From Calendula officinalis (taxonomy: Eukaryota; Streptophyta; Magnoliopsida; Asterales; Asteraceae), in assembly GCA_963853835.1 (NCBI GenBank), contig OY970825.1, positions 26,102,835 to 26,166,834 on the forward strand: DNA of 64,000 nt, read 5' to 3'. The notes beneath the pieces were generated by a model that was not told the origin of the DNA, searched no databases, and saw only the letters and a list, made by a program, of their open reading frames with translations. Below are positions 12,601 through 23,351 of this stretch, piece by piece. The position numbers and the translations under genes are program-made. Each line of letters begins with the position of its first letter. Within the stretch, counting starts at the first letter, position 1.

Positions 12601-13209
12601 TGGATACATTAAAAATGTAGATGAAGAAAGATTTCCAAGCATTCCTTCAAAGATCATGTTTGAAAAATTGAATACTTGTCCTGTACTCAGACAAACAACA
12701 GCAGATGCTATTGACTTGTTGAATTCATTCCAAGTACTCCTTTTAGGAGAGATGCAATGTTGAATAGTGTGTATTAAAAACTTTCATTGGGGTGAAAAAA
12801 GACCTTTTTGAAATGTGACTATATCTAGTCTTCCTTCATACCCCATTTTTTGTAAATTTTCAACAAGATCCTCCTTTGGCAAAGAGAACATACCTGACTC
12901 ATCATGGAGTTGAAGATGTTGTCTAATGGATTGTTCAGTGATGGTGATGGACTTTCCTTCCACAGATGATTTGATCATAGACATTGTTGATCCTTCAGTT
13001 CTTTCAGCATTTGTCCAGAAATCAACCAAGTGTTGTTGATAAGCTGTTGGGTTGATGGAGAGTGCAAACTTAATGTAGGAGTTCTTTAGGAACATTACAA
13101 TGGGACGAAAGTCTTTTGTACCGTCTGGATTCCTCAAGAAAGCACACATATTGTGGAATTCGGAATATTTAAGATCAGTTGGGATTGCAAGAGATTTTAG
13201 GGTTGCCAT
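9617..13209 (-). pseudogene. Extra ORF (aORF) of inner Copia, downstream of pol
   Basis: A long reading frame on the element's sense strand lies between pol and the 3' LTR, about 1,200 codons if the breaks are ignored. It starts at ATG 13209 and is broken by an in-frame TGA at 12784-12786, a frameshift near 12000 and another near 11150. Visible parts are an N-terminal compact domain (about 230 residues), a Ser/Thr/Pro-rich stretch, a coiled coil around NKRQKRFEQRLQRQSKLIRK, a Val/Thr-rich repeat zone (VVTTE, PVVNTTEE), a Lys/Glu-rich coiled coil, a bipartite basic stretch SKKRKIIQQEQSIKKKLK (about 10218-10273) resembling a nuclear localisation signal, and a C-terminal compact domain. Similar proteins occur downstream of pol in Asteraceae Copia elements as I remember them. 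No function is established. Env-like would be the usual label, but I see no signal peptide or clear membrane span, and the basic signal points to the nucleus instead. Confidence 0.75.
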
Positions 13210-13400
13210 GGTGATTGATTTTGATCTTTTGAGATGAGTTTCTTTCAGAGAGAGTGATCGTCTTGTTAGGAATTTCAGGTTTGTGAAAGAAATTGAGTTG
13301 TTACTGATGAAAGGTTTTGATCGGATTTGCAGAAGATTAGGGTTTAGCGTAGGGTTTATCGAATCGAGGAGAAGATAATGCTAAACTAATCTCAAACAGC

Positions 13401-13660
13401 TATTTATATTTTTCGATTAAACCTGCAAACTGACCGAAATATCCTTCGAATAATAGCTTAACGGCTATTTTCATGAGGGTCAGTAATGTAATTGTCGTAT
13501 TTTACAGATAACGGCCGATCAGTTGTAACTAAGTATCAGTAGTAAAAACATCAGTAGTAACCTTTGTTTTTATACTTAACCTAATTCCTACTGAGAAACC
13601 CTATCAGTACTAAAGTATAGTAAAAGCATACCATCAGTAGTAATAAATAACCAGTAGTAA
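13401..13660 (-). promoter_or_regulatory. Candidate internal promoter for the extra ORF
   Basis: In the spacer between pol and the extra ORF, four exact CAGTAGTAA motifs (13537, 13552, 13635, 13652) are followed, on the minus strand, by a consensus TATA box TATAAATA at 13401-13408. The nearest motif is about 129 nt from the TATA box, almost the same as the 131 nt in the LTR. The ATG of the extra ORF is about 190 nt further on. The layout suggests a second promoter copying the LTR logic. This is inferred from arrangement only. Confidence 0.45.
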
Positions 13661-13719
13661 AACAAAATTTAAAATTAAAATTTGTACAAAACTCTTGACA
13701 CATGATTTTCTTTTGAGAT

Positions 13720-16700
13720 TTAATTGATTAAAATCATTCCAATACTGTTAACCAAGAAGTTGAATCTTCCTACATCAAAAGCTTTTGTAAAAAGATCTGC
13801 CAATTGATTATCAGTATGAATTTTCTCTACTTTAATTAATTTCTTTTCATTGCAATCTCTTATAAAGTGAAATCTAATTTCAATGTGTTTTGTTTTAGAG
13901 TGTTTTACTGGATTATTTACAATACTAATAGCACTTTGATTATCTATAAAAATAGGAGTTTTGAGAATAGATATACCAAAGTCTAGAAGTTGATTTTGAA
14001 TCCACAGAACTTGTGCACAGCAAGCAGATGCAGCTACATACTCTGCTTCAGCAGTTGAAGTTGAAACATTGGTTTGTTTCTTGCATTGCCATGACACCAA
14101 CCTTGACCCAAAGAATTGACATCCACCAGTAGTAGATTTCCTATCTTGACATTCACCACCATAGTCACTATCTGTGTACGCTATAAGTTCAAATGGTGAT
14201 TCATGTGGATACCAAAGACCAAGTGAAGGTTTTCCTTTCAAGTATCTGAAGATTCTTTTGACTGCTTGTAAGTGTATCTCCTTAGGTTCTGCTTGATATC
14301 TGGCACACACACAAACACTATACATAATGTCAGGTCATGATGCAGTTAAATACATCAAAGATCCTATCATTGATCTGTAAAGGTGTTCATCTACATCCTC
14401 CCCCTCAACATCAGGATGTAGGTGTTTGTGAGTTTCCATTGGAGTGCTTGCACTTTTGCAATCTTTCATTGAAAACTTTTCTAAGATGTCTCTGACATAT
14501 TTTGACTGATTAATCAAAATACCATCTGGTTTCTGATTGATTTGGAGTCCAAGAAAGAAATTCATTAGACCCATTGAACTCATCTCGAACTTGATCTGCA
14601 TCAGTTCTTCAAATTCTTTGCACAATTTATCATTTGTTGATCCAAAGATGATATCATCTACATATATTTGGACAAGTAGTATATCATCTTTGACCTTCCT
14701 TGTGAATAATGTCTTGTCAATGGCACCTCTCTTGAAATTGTTCTTTAATAGGTAAGAGGACAGACAATGTATCATACCAAGCTCTAGGTGCCTGATGAAG
14801 GCCATATAGAGCTTTATCTAGTTTGAATACATAGTCATCATGTTCTGGATCTTCAAAGCCTGGAGGTTGACATACATATACTTCTTCTTCTATTTTCCAA
14901 TACAAGAAGACACTTTTTACATCCATTTGGTAGACTTTGATTCTTTTGTATGAAGCATATGCTAGAAATATTCTGATTGCTTCAATTCTGGCAACTGGTG
15001 CATATACTTCATCATAATCAATCCCTTCTTCTTGTGTATAACCTTGTGCTACAAGCCTTGCTTTGTTTTTTATCACTATACCTCTTTCATCTTTCTTGTT
15101 TCTGAAGATGCATCTGGTTCCAATGGGTCTTTTTCCTTTTGGAAGAGGGACAAGTGTCCATACAGCTTGTAGTTTAAATTGAAGAAGTTCTTCATGCATT
15201 GCTATGATCCAGTTTGAATCTTTCATAGCTTGTTGAATCTTCTTAGGTTCTTCCTGTGACAGAAAACATTCATACATGCATTCATTAGATATTAGACTGA
15301 TATTACAAATATTAGAATTAAATTTGCTTCTTGTCTGCATGGATGAATTGACATAACTCAGGACTTGGTCCAAGGGATGATTCTTTTCAGTTCTGATTCC
15401 AGGGATTTTGTCAACAGTTAGTTGAGAATCTAAGTTTGACTCATTTGATTCAGTAATTTGTGCATCTATCCCCGATTCTTCTTGATTGTTTGCATTTTGA
15501 TGAGGTTCATCATTACTACTGGTGTCATTAGTAACATTCTCTTCAGTAACTTCCGTAGTATCATTGTTGTTACTGGCATCAGTATTACTGGTGTCAGTAG
15601 TGAGTAAATCATCATCACAATTCTGAGGTTCAGAGTTACTACTGGGATCAGTAGTATCTTCAGAATTTGAGTTGTTACTGGTATCATTAAAATTAGGGTT
15701 ACCAGAGTTACTACTGTCCTCAGTATTAACTGTGGGAGCAGTATCAACTAAGATATATTTCATGATTTCTTGCCTTCCACTTGATGATGGTCCTACTTGT
15801 TGGCTTTGATTGTTTGAATTTCCTATATTAAGTTCATAACTGACATCAAAAGATTTGGTTAGATTATCAATATTAAACAGCCAATATGGACCATTTCTTT
15901 GTTCATTCATAAGATTTTCATTAAAGGATACATTCACACTTTCTTCAATGATCCTCAGCCTTTTGTTGAATACTCTGTAAGATTTGGTTTGAGTTGAATA
16001 TTCTACAAATATTCCATCATCTGCTTTACAATCAAATTTACCAATTTGTTCTCTTGTAATTAAAATAGTACAAGGACAACCAAATGATTTTAAGAAACTT
16101 ATTGAAGGTTTTCTTTTATTAAAAAGTTCATATGGTGTTTTAAAGTGAGGCTTAACTATTAATAATATGTTCTGAACATAACAGGCAGTATTAACAACTT
16201 CAGTCCAAAAAGTTATTGGTAATTTTGAATCTGCAAGCATAGATCTGGCTGCTTCAATGATAGTTCTATTTCTTCTTTCAGCTACACCATTTTGTTGTGG
16301 AGTTCTTGGTGAGCTGTACTGCCTGTCAATACCCTTAAGATCAAAAAAGTCAATTAGGTTAGTATTTTTAAATTCAGTTCCATTATCACATCTAATTGCT
16401 TTCACTTTGAGATCTCTTGTATTTTCCAGCTATACAATCAGATTCTTGATTATTTCACTTGTTTCATCTTTGGTCCTGAGAAATAATACCCAAGTGTATC
16501 TGGAAAAGTCATCAGTGATAACAAGGCAATATTGTTTCTTTCCAATACTCATTACATTTGTAGGTCCAAAAAGGTCCATATGTAAGAGCTGCAAAGGATT
16601 AGAAATAGAATTAATTGCTTTGGTCTTATGAGAAGTCTTGTGTTGTTTACCTTTTAGGCAGGCAACATAATGATGATCACACATAAATTCTTTTTGTGGT

Positions 16701-17227
16701 AGACCAACTACCAAATCCTTTTTAACTAAATTGTTCATATTTTTAAAATTTTTGTGACACATCCTTCTATGCCAAAGTTCTGATTCATTTGTGTTTGCCT
16801 TAGATATAAAACAGTTGATCTCATTTGATGAAATGAGTTCTCCCCCTATATCCAGGCAATACACATTATTTCTCCTTGGTGTTCTTAGAACAACATATTT
16901 TTCATCTAAAATAAAATCAGGAGAAAGAATGATGCACTCAACATCTGTAAAAAGAATTTTATTCTTCTTATCACAGACTTGAGACACACTAACCAGATTG
17001 TATTTAAGCTCGGCAACATAAAAGACATCATCAAAAGTAATTTTGCCATTTGATACTATACCTTTACCTGTAATCTTACCTCCCCTAGGATTTTCTCCAA
17101 AAGCAACATACCCTCCTTCAAAGGACTTGAAATCTCTAAGAATTTGAAGATTTCCAGTCATGTGTCTAGAGCATCCACTATCAATATGCCATGTTCTACC
17201 TTCTTCAGGGATCTGGATACTCTGCAT
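13720..17227 (-). pseudogene. Inner Copia pol: protease, integrase, RT, RNase H
   Basis: From ATG 17227 on the minus strand, in the -1 frame relative to gag. The protease motif is WHIDSGCSRHMTG. Integrase has an HHCC-like region and the acidic triad context (LLHMDLFGP, RCDNGTEF, TPQQNGVAERRNRTIIE). RT has YAPVARIEAIRIF, FLYWKIEEEVYV and the catalytic IYVDDIIFG. RNase H has IAYTDSDYGG, KKQTNVSTSTAEAEYVA and the usual C-terminal HIEIRFHFIRD. The Asp/Asn/Ser-rich linker between integrase and RT is coded by DNA rich in the CAGTAGTAA motif. Lesions are TAG at 16430-16432, a frameshift near 14755 and TGA at 14335-14337. The order PR-IN-RT-RH is diagnostic of Ty1/copia. Few lesions agree with the young LTRs. 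Confidence 0.92.
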
Positions 17228-17241
17228 ATAAAGTAAAAGGA

Positions 17242-19692
17242 TTAGTTAATTTTGGGAACCCAAGCTTGTTTTGTCTTGGGTTCATCCTTTGAAGAATAAG
17301 ACTTCTTAACTAAATGCTTCTTAGATGCAGTTTTGTATTTAGTACTGATGTGTTGATTCACTACTGATCTAGGTTTATACCCGTAGTTTTTAGCTTTTGA
17401 AAATTTCACTACTGATGGACCAGTAGTGTTTGGGTAATATGAATTTTGAGCATGATCAGTAGTGTTTCTGTAGTTATACCAGACAGCATTGTAATTAGGG
17501 TTTTTACCAGTAGTAAACCTGGAATAGTTTCTACTGATGTTTGAAAACTTTGAAAATTGAGGAAAATGATTTTGAGTTCCATTGTTTTTAAAATAATTAC
17601 TTCTGCTTGGAATGTTATACCTGGTATTTTGAACAAATCTTGGTGCAGTTCTTCCAAATTTATGAGTGTTAGCATATGTTTTATTGAATTTCTTTTGTTC
17701 TGGTGTTTTAGATTCCTTTGCTTTTGATTCTTTAGTTTGTTTTAACTTTAAGGCTTTTTCTTTTTCTTTGTTGATTTTAAAATCTTTAAATTCTTGATTG
17801 TTAATAGGATTGAAGTGACAGTTTTTAGCTATGTGATTAACTTTGTTACAAATTAAGCATGATAATTTTGTTGATTTAGAATTTTCAGGTTTTCTTTGTT
17901 CTTTTAATTGGTTTAAATTCCTTTGATTTCCCCTTCTTAAGATTGTAGGTATATTTTCTGAGGTATATTTTGGGGATTCAATATGACTTTGTGTGGTGTG
18001 AAAACTTGTTTCATCTGATTCCATTGTTTGATCATCATCAGAAGATTCATTTGATTCATTACTGGTTTCAGATTCAGTTTTATTTTCAATTTTTAAATCA
18101 TTTAAAATTCTTTCTGTACTAGACTTTAATGGAGGAATAAAATTTGTTGGAGGTGGGACTGCATGATATCCCACTCCATGAATAACTTTTTCTGTAGTTT
18201 GATTACTAGTTAATTCATTGACAATTTTAGAACTTCTTTCAAACTTTTTAATGGTTAGTTTATTCTGCTCTAATTCCATTTGACATTCTTCAAGTTTGAT
18301 CAAAGTTTCTTTTAATTTTAATTCAATATGTTCTTTTTCGTAAGTGGTTTGTAGCAATTCATCTTTTATCTTTTGATCAGTTATTTTATAGATTTTAATT
18401 TGGTTCTCTAAATCAGCTATACAACCATTATATTCAATTCTTCTATTTCTATTTAAAATCATCTCTTCTAATGTTTCTTTATTTAGTTTTTCTAATTCTT
18501 TGTATGATTTAATGCATTCAGGAGTACAAGATTTAGAATGTACCTTAGTAGTAGAAGGATCAGTAGTAAAGGCCATGAGAGCTAGATTCTGTGCATGTTC
18601 TTCTGCTTGGAAGCTCCAGTCATACCCTTGTCCTTCTTGAGATACTAATGCAGTTGAGTTGGAGGTGCTATTTTTGTTGTAGTTTGATCTTTGATCTTTG
18701 TTTGGACATTCTCTGGCAAAGTGACCTAGATTGCTACAGTTGTAGCACTTAACCTTGGTTTTGTCAAAGCCAGCTCTATCACCTTTGTTGTAAGACAGAT
18801 TTTGCCTTCCAGTTCTTTTAAGAAACCTCTTTGTCCTTAAGCTTAGCATGGCCATCTGCCATTTAATATCCATCTCTTCTAAATCATCAGGATTGAGTTG
18901 TTCTAAATCCTCACTAATCAATGCAGTATGCACATGTCTGGTGAAGAAAGATTCTCTGGCTAAATCTTCTGTTCCTGCATTCTTCATAGCTTCCTGACCT
19001 GTTCCTGTATTTGACACAAAAGCAGCATTGTTTGAAGGTAGATTTGGAGTTTTAGTACTTACCTCAGATTCAAACACTCTCAGTTCATTGTAGAGTTCAT
19101 CAAGTTCTTTTTCTTCTAGTGCATCTCCTTGTCTATATATCACAGTGTACATAGACCATTCTTCACCTAGAGATCTGAGAAACTTTCTGTTAACATCATC
19201 ATTGTCTGGTTTATAACCAACTTGATTGAGTTCACCAATAAGCTTGTTGAACCTATCAAAGACCTGTGATAATGTTTCATTCTTCTGGCCTTTGAAGTTT
19301 TCAAAGTCCTGTTTCAGAACAGACTTCATGTTTCTTTTGGTGCTCTTAGTACCAACAAACCTCTTTTCAAGTGCCTGCCACAGCTTCTTTGCATCATCAT
19401 ATTCAACAAAGAGATGTTGATAATCATTGGGAATAGCAAGCAAAAGAGTGCTTAGAGCTTTGAGTTCGATTCCTCTGTCTTTCTTCTCTTTTTCACACTT
19501 AAGTTTGTCTGCTTCAGTCAATGAACTTGATGCTTGAATCTGAATGGTTTTGTTGCCTTCAACAACAACTTCCCACATAGAATAATCAGTAATAAGCATA
19601 TACTGCTTAATTCTGTTTTTCCACATCCCAAAGTTATTGGGAGTGAGAATGGGAATTTTGTTTGCTTGAGTACTTTCATTGTTATCAGACAT
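17242..19692 (-). CDS. Inner Copia gag polyprotein
   Basis: This 816-codon open frame starts at ATG 19692 (MSDNNES). An upstream in-frame TTG is not a likely start. The N-terminal part has the copia gag core (ILTPNNFGMWKNRIKQYML, then LLLAIPNDYQHLF and FENFKGQKNETLSQVFDRFN). A first CCHC zinc knuckle CYNCSNLGHFAREC lies near residue 320 and a second, CLICNKVNHIAKNCH, near residue 615. A Lys/Glu-rich coiled coil lies between them and a basic Asn/Tyr-rich tail follows. Gag would coat and package the element's RNA. The stop at 17242-17244 is 15 nt before the first ATG of pol, which lies in the -1 frame, so pol needs recoding or a separate start. This is the only full-length retroelement frame in the window. 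Confidence 0.88.
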   Translation of the reverse strand: MSDNNESTQANKIPILTPNNFGMWKNRIKQYMLITDYSMWEVVVEGNKTIQIQASSSLTEADKLKCEKEKKDRGIELKALSTLLLAIPNDYQHLFVEYDDAKKLWQALEKRFVGTKSTKRNMKSVLKQDFENFKGQKNETLSQVFDRFNKLIGELNQVGYKPDNDDVNRKFLRSLGEEWSMYTVIYRQGDALEEKELDELYNELRVFESEVSTKTPNLPSNNAAFVSNTGTGQEAMKNAGTEDLARESFFTRHVHTALISEDLEQLNPDDLEEMDIKWQMAMLSLRTKRFLKRTGRQNLSYNKGDRAGFDKTKVKCYNCSNLGHFARECPNKDQRSNYNKNSTSNSTALVSQEGQGYDWSFQAEEHAQNLALMAFTTDPSTTKVHSKSCTPECIKSYKELEKLNKETLEEMILNRNRRIEYNGCIADLENQIKIYKITDQKIKDELLQTTYEKEHIELKLKETLIKLEECQMELEQNKLTIKKFERSSKIVNELTSNQTTEKVIHGVGYHAVPPPTNFIPPLKSSTERILNDLKIENKTESETSNESNESSDDDQTMESDETSFHTTQSHIESPKYTSENIPTILRRGNQRNLNQLKEQRKPENSKSTKLSCLICNKVNHIAKNCHFNPINNQEFKDFKINKEKEKALKLKQTKESKAKESKTPEQKKFNKTYANTHKFGRTAPRFVQNTRYNIPSRSNYFKNNGTQNHFPQFSKFSNISRNYSRFTTGKNPNYNAVWYNYRNTTDHAQNSYYPNTTGPSVVKFSKAKNYGYKPRSVVNQHISTKYKTASKKHLVKKSYSSKDEPKTKQAWVPKIN

Positions 19693-19762
19693 GATTAACA
19701 ATTTTAAGATCGAAAGTATGAAACTTTTTGCTGTTCTTAATTCGTAGATCTAGAAGCGTAAA

Positions 19763-19774
19763 GCTCTGATACCA
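19763..19774 (-). promoter_or_regulatory. tRNA-iMet primer binding site of inner Copia
   Basis: The minus strand reads TGGTATCAGAGC two nucleotides after the end of the 5' LTR, matching the 3' end of plant initiator tRNA-Met. Confidence 0.92.
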
Positions 19775-19776
19775 CT

Positions 19777-20245
19777 TGTCAGGATCGATTAACCAAACAA
19801 GTTATTATAAACCCAGATCTACTAACACAAGAAGTTACAGCGGATTAACACTTATGTTATTAGATTAAGAACAATGTAAACTGGAATCGAATAAGAATAA
19901 AACGAAGAACACAGTTTATCACAAAAAGCTTCAATGTATTAATTCGTTCGATCAATACACGTATGTTTACAATTCATAAGGAACTATATATAATAGACCT
20001 TGAAGCCTAAATTATTAACCTAGTTATTCTAGGAATCGATTACAATTGAATTACATAAAGATATACATTCCATAACTAAATCTACTCGAATCTCGGACTT
20101 GATCTTGTTCAGATACGCTCATCAGTAGTAAATTAGATCGTCAGTAGTAATTGCCTTTAGCAGTAGTAAACCGAGATCAGTAGTAACTTCAATGTATTTC
20201 ACAGTAGTAATTCAAGATCAGTATTAGATACTTTATATTCCAACA
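19777..20245 (-). repeat. Inner Copia 5' LTR
   Basis: 469 bp, about 99% identical to 9115-9583. CAGTAGTAA motifs lie at 20123, 20142, 20161, 20178 and 20202, with the same 19, 19, 17 and 24 bp offsets as in the other LTR. A TATATATA box precedes the presumed transcription start. Confidence 0.92.
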
Positions 20246-22627
20246 TCCTTCAAGGAAAAACTTGATGATAATAAATTCTTGGTTTCATCAACTTGATGTT
20301 GATCCGTACCGAATATAAGCATATCATCAACATATAAGCAAATTATCACACCCGAGCCGGTTGTATCAAATCGGCTATAAACACATTTGTCGGATTGGTT
20401 TAAAGCAAAACCATTTGACAAAATAACTTCATCAAACTTTTGATGCCATTGCTTAGGAGCTTGTTTTAGTCCATACAACAATTTCACAAGTCTACACACC
20501 TTATGCTCATTACCCGGCATAACAAAACCTTCGGGTTGTTTCATGTAGACTTCCTCGTCAAGATCGCCATTCAAGAAGGCTGTTTTGACATCCATTTGAT
20601 GAATAATCAGATTGTGAATAGCCGACAAAGCAATTAACAATCTAATGGTTGAGATACGTGCTACCGGTGCATACGTGTCGAAATAATCGATCTCGGGTTG
20701 TTGCCTAAACCCTTGTATGACAAACCTAGCCTTGAACTTGTCAATAGTTCCATCAACCTTCATTTTCTTTTTGAAAAACCATTTACATCCCAATGGTTTA
20801 GAACCCGGTGGTAAATCAGTCAACACCCAAGTGTTGTTCTCCAAAATAGCGACATTTCGTCATCTATCGCTTCTTTCCAAAAGGCAACATCTCGAGACTC
20901 CATGGCCTATTTAAAGGTCCTTGGATCTGTCTCAACTTGATAGGAATAAGGATATTGTGTCTTCACTTTATCCCTAGATCCTTCCACCAAAAATAATTGG
21001 AAATCGTCACCAAAATTTTTCGATTTTCGACCACTTTTACTTTTCCAAACCTCTTGGGTTTCGGGGTTTGAAACATCATAAAAACCTAATGAGTTTTGAG
21101 TTTCATTAGTGTTAGTAATCAGGTCCTTAGGCCTTTGAATCGATGAGAATTGCATCTCATCGAAAATCGCATCCCGCGACTCAATTACGGTATTAATCGA
21201 TACTGAATCATTAGGTTCAATGACATAGAACCTATAAGCTTTGGAATTTTCAGCATATCCAATGAATATACAATCTATTCTTCTTTCTCCCAAAGTTTTC
21301 TTTTTGGGTTCGGGCAATCTCACAACGGCTCGACAACCCCAAACTTGAAAATAGATTAAATTCGGAGCCTTTTTGTACCAAAGCTCGTATGGGGTTGTTT
21401 TGTTCCTTTTATTTGGAACCCGATTCAAGACATAACATGCGGTAAGCATTGCCTCTCCCCAAAATCCGTCACTCAAACCCGAGTAAGAAAGCAGCGAGTT
21501 AACCATCTCTTTCAAGATTCGATTCTTTCGTTCGGCAACACCATTTTGTTGTGGTGTATAAGGAGCCGTGGTTTCATGAATGAATACCAACCGATTGGAA
21601 ATAATGGGGATCCATATATTCCCCTCCCCGATCTGTCCTAAGACATTTAATTGAATTACCCAATTGCAATTCCACTTCGGTTTTAAAGATTTTAAATTTG
21701 TCTAAAGCTTCATCTTTAGAATGTAACAAGTATACATAACAAAACCTACTTGAATCATCAATAAAAGTGACAAAATACTTTTTGTTGCCTAATGAAGGAG
21801 TCGAATGAAGATCACATAAGTCACTATGAATTAAGTCTAGTATTGATGAATTTCTATTAACATTTGGAAAAGGTTGTTTTGTTATTTTCGTAAGCATACA
21901 AGTCTTACATTTTTCGGAATTAACATCAAATGCGGGAATTAATCCAACTTTAGACATTTCTTGCATTCTTTTAAAATTAACGTGACCTAATCTAGCATGC
22001 CATAACATTGAATTATCTAATTTATCATTAGAAGCCATAAAAACAGAATTGTCACAAGGTGCAAATTTATTAACCACATTTAAACGAAACATACGTTCGG
22101 AATAGCACCCGAATCCAACAAAAACACCAAACTTGGATAGTACATATCTATCCGACTCGATTACTTGTTTACCCTAATCGATTAACCAAACCACTAGACA
22201 CAGGATTCTTTCGAACCTTAGGAATATACAATACATCAAACAAAGAAATTGTTTTTCCCGAAGTAAACATTAAATTAACAACACCACTTCTTACAATAGG
22301 CTTAACTCATTCATCCGCCATGCGTAATTCCGATCCATCATCAACCGGTTTCATCTTCTCGAACCATTTTGAATCATTACACACATGACTAGTAGCACAA
22401 GTGTCAAGCCACCAAGAGTCACTTTTATCCTCATGTACATAGGAAATTTCAGGGGTTAGTGAAACATTATTAGAATGATAAAGATCAACAAAAATCTGAC
22501 CTTTTGGTGGACCATGGTCCTTAGACCCGCCTTGTCCACCCTTGCTAGTACTAGCACCATCATTACCAAGTTTCACACGACAATCACGTTTCAAATGTCC
22601 CACTTTTTGACATCTCCAACAAACCAA
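20246..22627 (-). pseudogene. Outer Copia pol 5' part: protease, integrase, RT N-terminus
   Basis: Minus-strand frames run from the gag zinc knuckle region leftward. The protease has WWLDTCATSHVCND, where the usual DSGA reads DTCA. Integrase (22092-20907) has LWHARLGHVNFKRM, KCKTCML, HSDLCDLHSTPS, CLRTDRGGEYM and TPQQNGVAERKNRILKEM. The RT N-terminal half (20844-20246) has DTYAPVARISTIRLLIAL, HQMDVKTAFLNGDLDEEVYM and the catalytic CLYVDDMLIF. Frames change near 22300, 21580 and 20900, so the gene is decayed. It is cut at the TCCTT duplication and continues at 9114. Confidence 0.88.
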
Positions 22628-23317
22628 TTCATTTGGTTTCTTTTTGAACTTAGACGAATCATCAAACTTTCATTTCTTTCCTTTCCCCTTGTTGTTAATT
22701 TTTTTTTTCTTGTCTTCAACCATTTGAACAGAAGGCTGCCCAACATTAGTTTTGTCTTTGGATTTGTCACCATCTTGAACCCGGAGTAATTCCTCAATCC
22801 GAATGTGACTACCAAGTTGTACCATTGACAACTCCTCTTTTTGGTGTTTAAGAGTATGTTTAAAGTCCTTCCATGATAGTGGAAGTTTATCAATCACGCT
22901 AGAAACAGCGATAGATTCATCCATGTTCAATTTGTGTAAAGCAAATTGACCAAGGATCCGGAGCAATTCATTATATTGTTCCATAACTGACCGTGAATCA
23001 ACCATCATGTAACCGTTGAAATCACTAACCAAGAACTTCTTACTAGAAGCATCTTTCGCAATATACTTGGATTAAAGAGAATCCCACAATTGCCTTGTAC
23101 TTTCAACATTCTGATAAATATCAAACAGAGCATCAAACATACCGTTCAAAATATGACCGCGACAAATGTAGTCATCATTTTCCCACTTGCTACGTCTCCT
23201 GGTTTGTTCCACAGTTTCATCTTCCACCGATTCCGGTTGAGGGGTACTCAACACATAGACCACCTCCAATTTTCCGAACTTGCTTGTCATCTCTTTCACC
23301 TTATCGTTCCCACTCAT
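22591..23317 (-). pseudogene. Outer Copia gag (broken)
   Basis: It begins at ATG 23317, only 35 nt from the LTR edge. The copia gag core is recognisable (KWENDDYICRGHILNGM, then SVMEQYNELLRILGQFALHK and LPLSWKDFKHTLKHQKEEL) and ends in the zinc knuckle CWRCQKVGHLKRDC. An internal deletion seems to have removed part of the N-terminal domain after residue 18, and frames shift near 23050 and 22680. No TGGTATCAGAGC primer site is visible between the gag start and the LTR. Confidence 0.8.
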
Positions 23318-23351
23318 GATTACAGAAACAGTAAAAATTATCTAATTCGAT

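Larger units (their letters stand above)
9115..20245 (-). mobile_element. Inner Copia LTR retrotransposon with extra ORF (young)
   Basis: A complete 11.1-kb element on the minus strand, inserted in the RT gene of the outer Copia with a perfect 5-bp TSD, TCCTT (9110-9114 and 20246-20250). The order in its own sense is 5' LTR (19777-20245), PBS, gag, protease-integrase-RT-RNase H, spacer, a long extra ORF, PPT, 3' LTR (9115-9583). The two 469-bp LTRs differ at about five positions by eye, roughly 1%, implying a recent insertion. Pol and the extra ORF carry a few stops or frameshifts, while gag is open. The 9-mer CAGTAGTAA occurs 24 times across it. Gag-pol resembles large Copia families I associate with Asteraceae; lineage not assigned. 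Confidence 0.93.

Noticed and set aside
9617..13209. Extra ORF as a captured host gene
   Set aside because: It lies precisely between RNase H and the PPT, is intronless and resembles extra ORFs of related Copia elements, so it belongs to the element.
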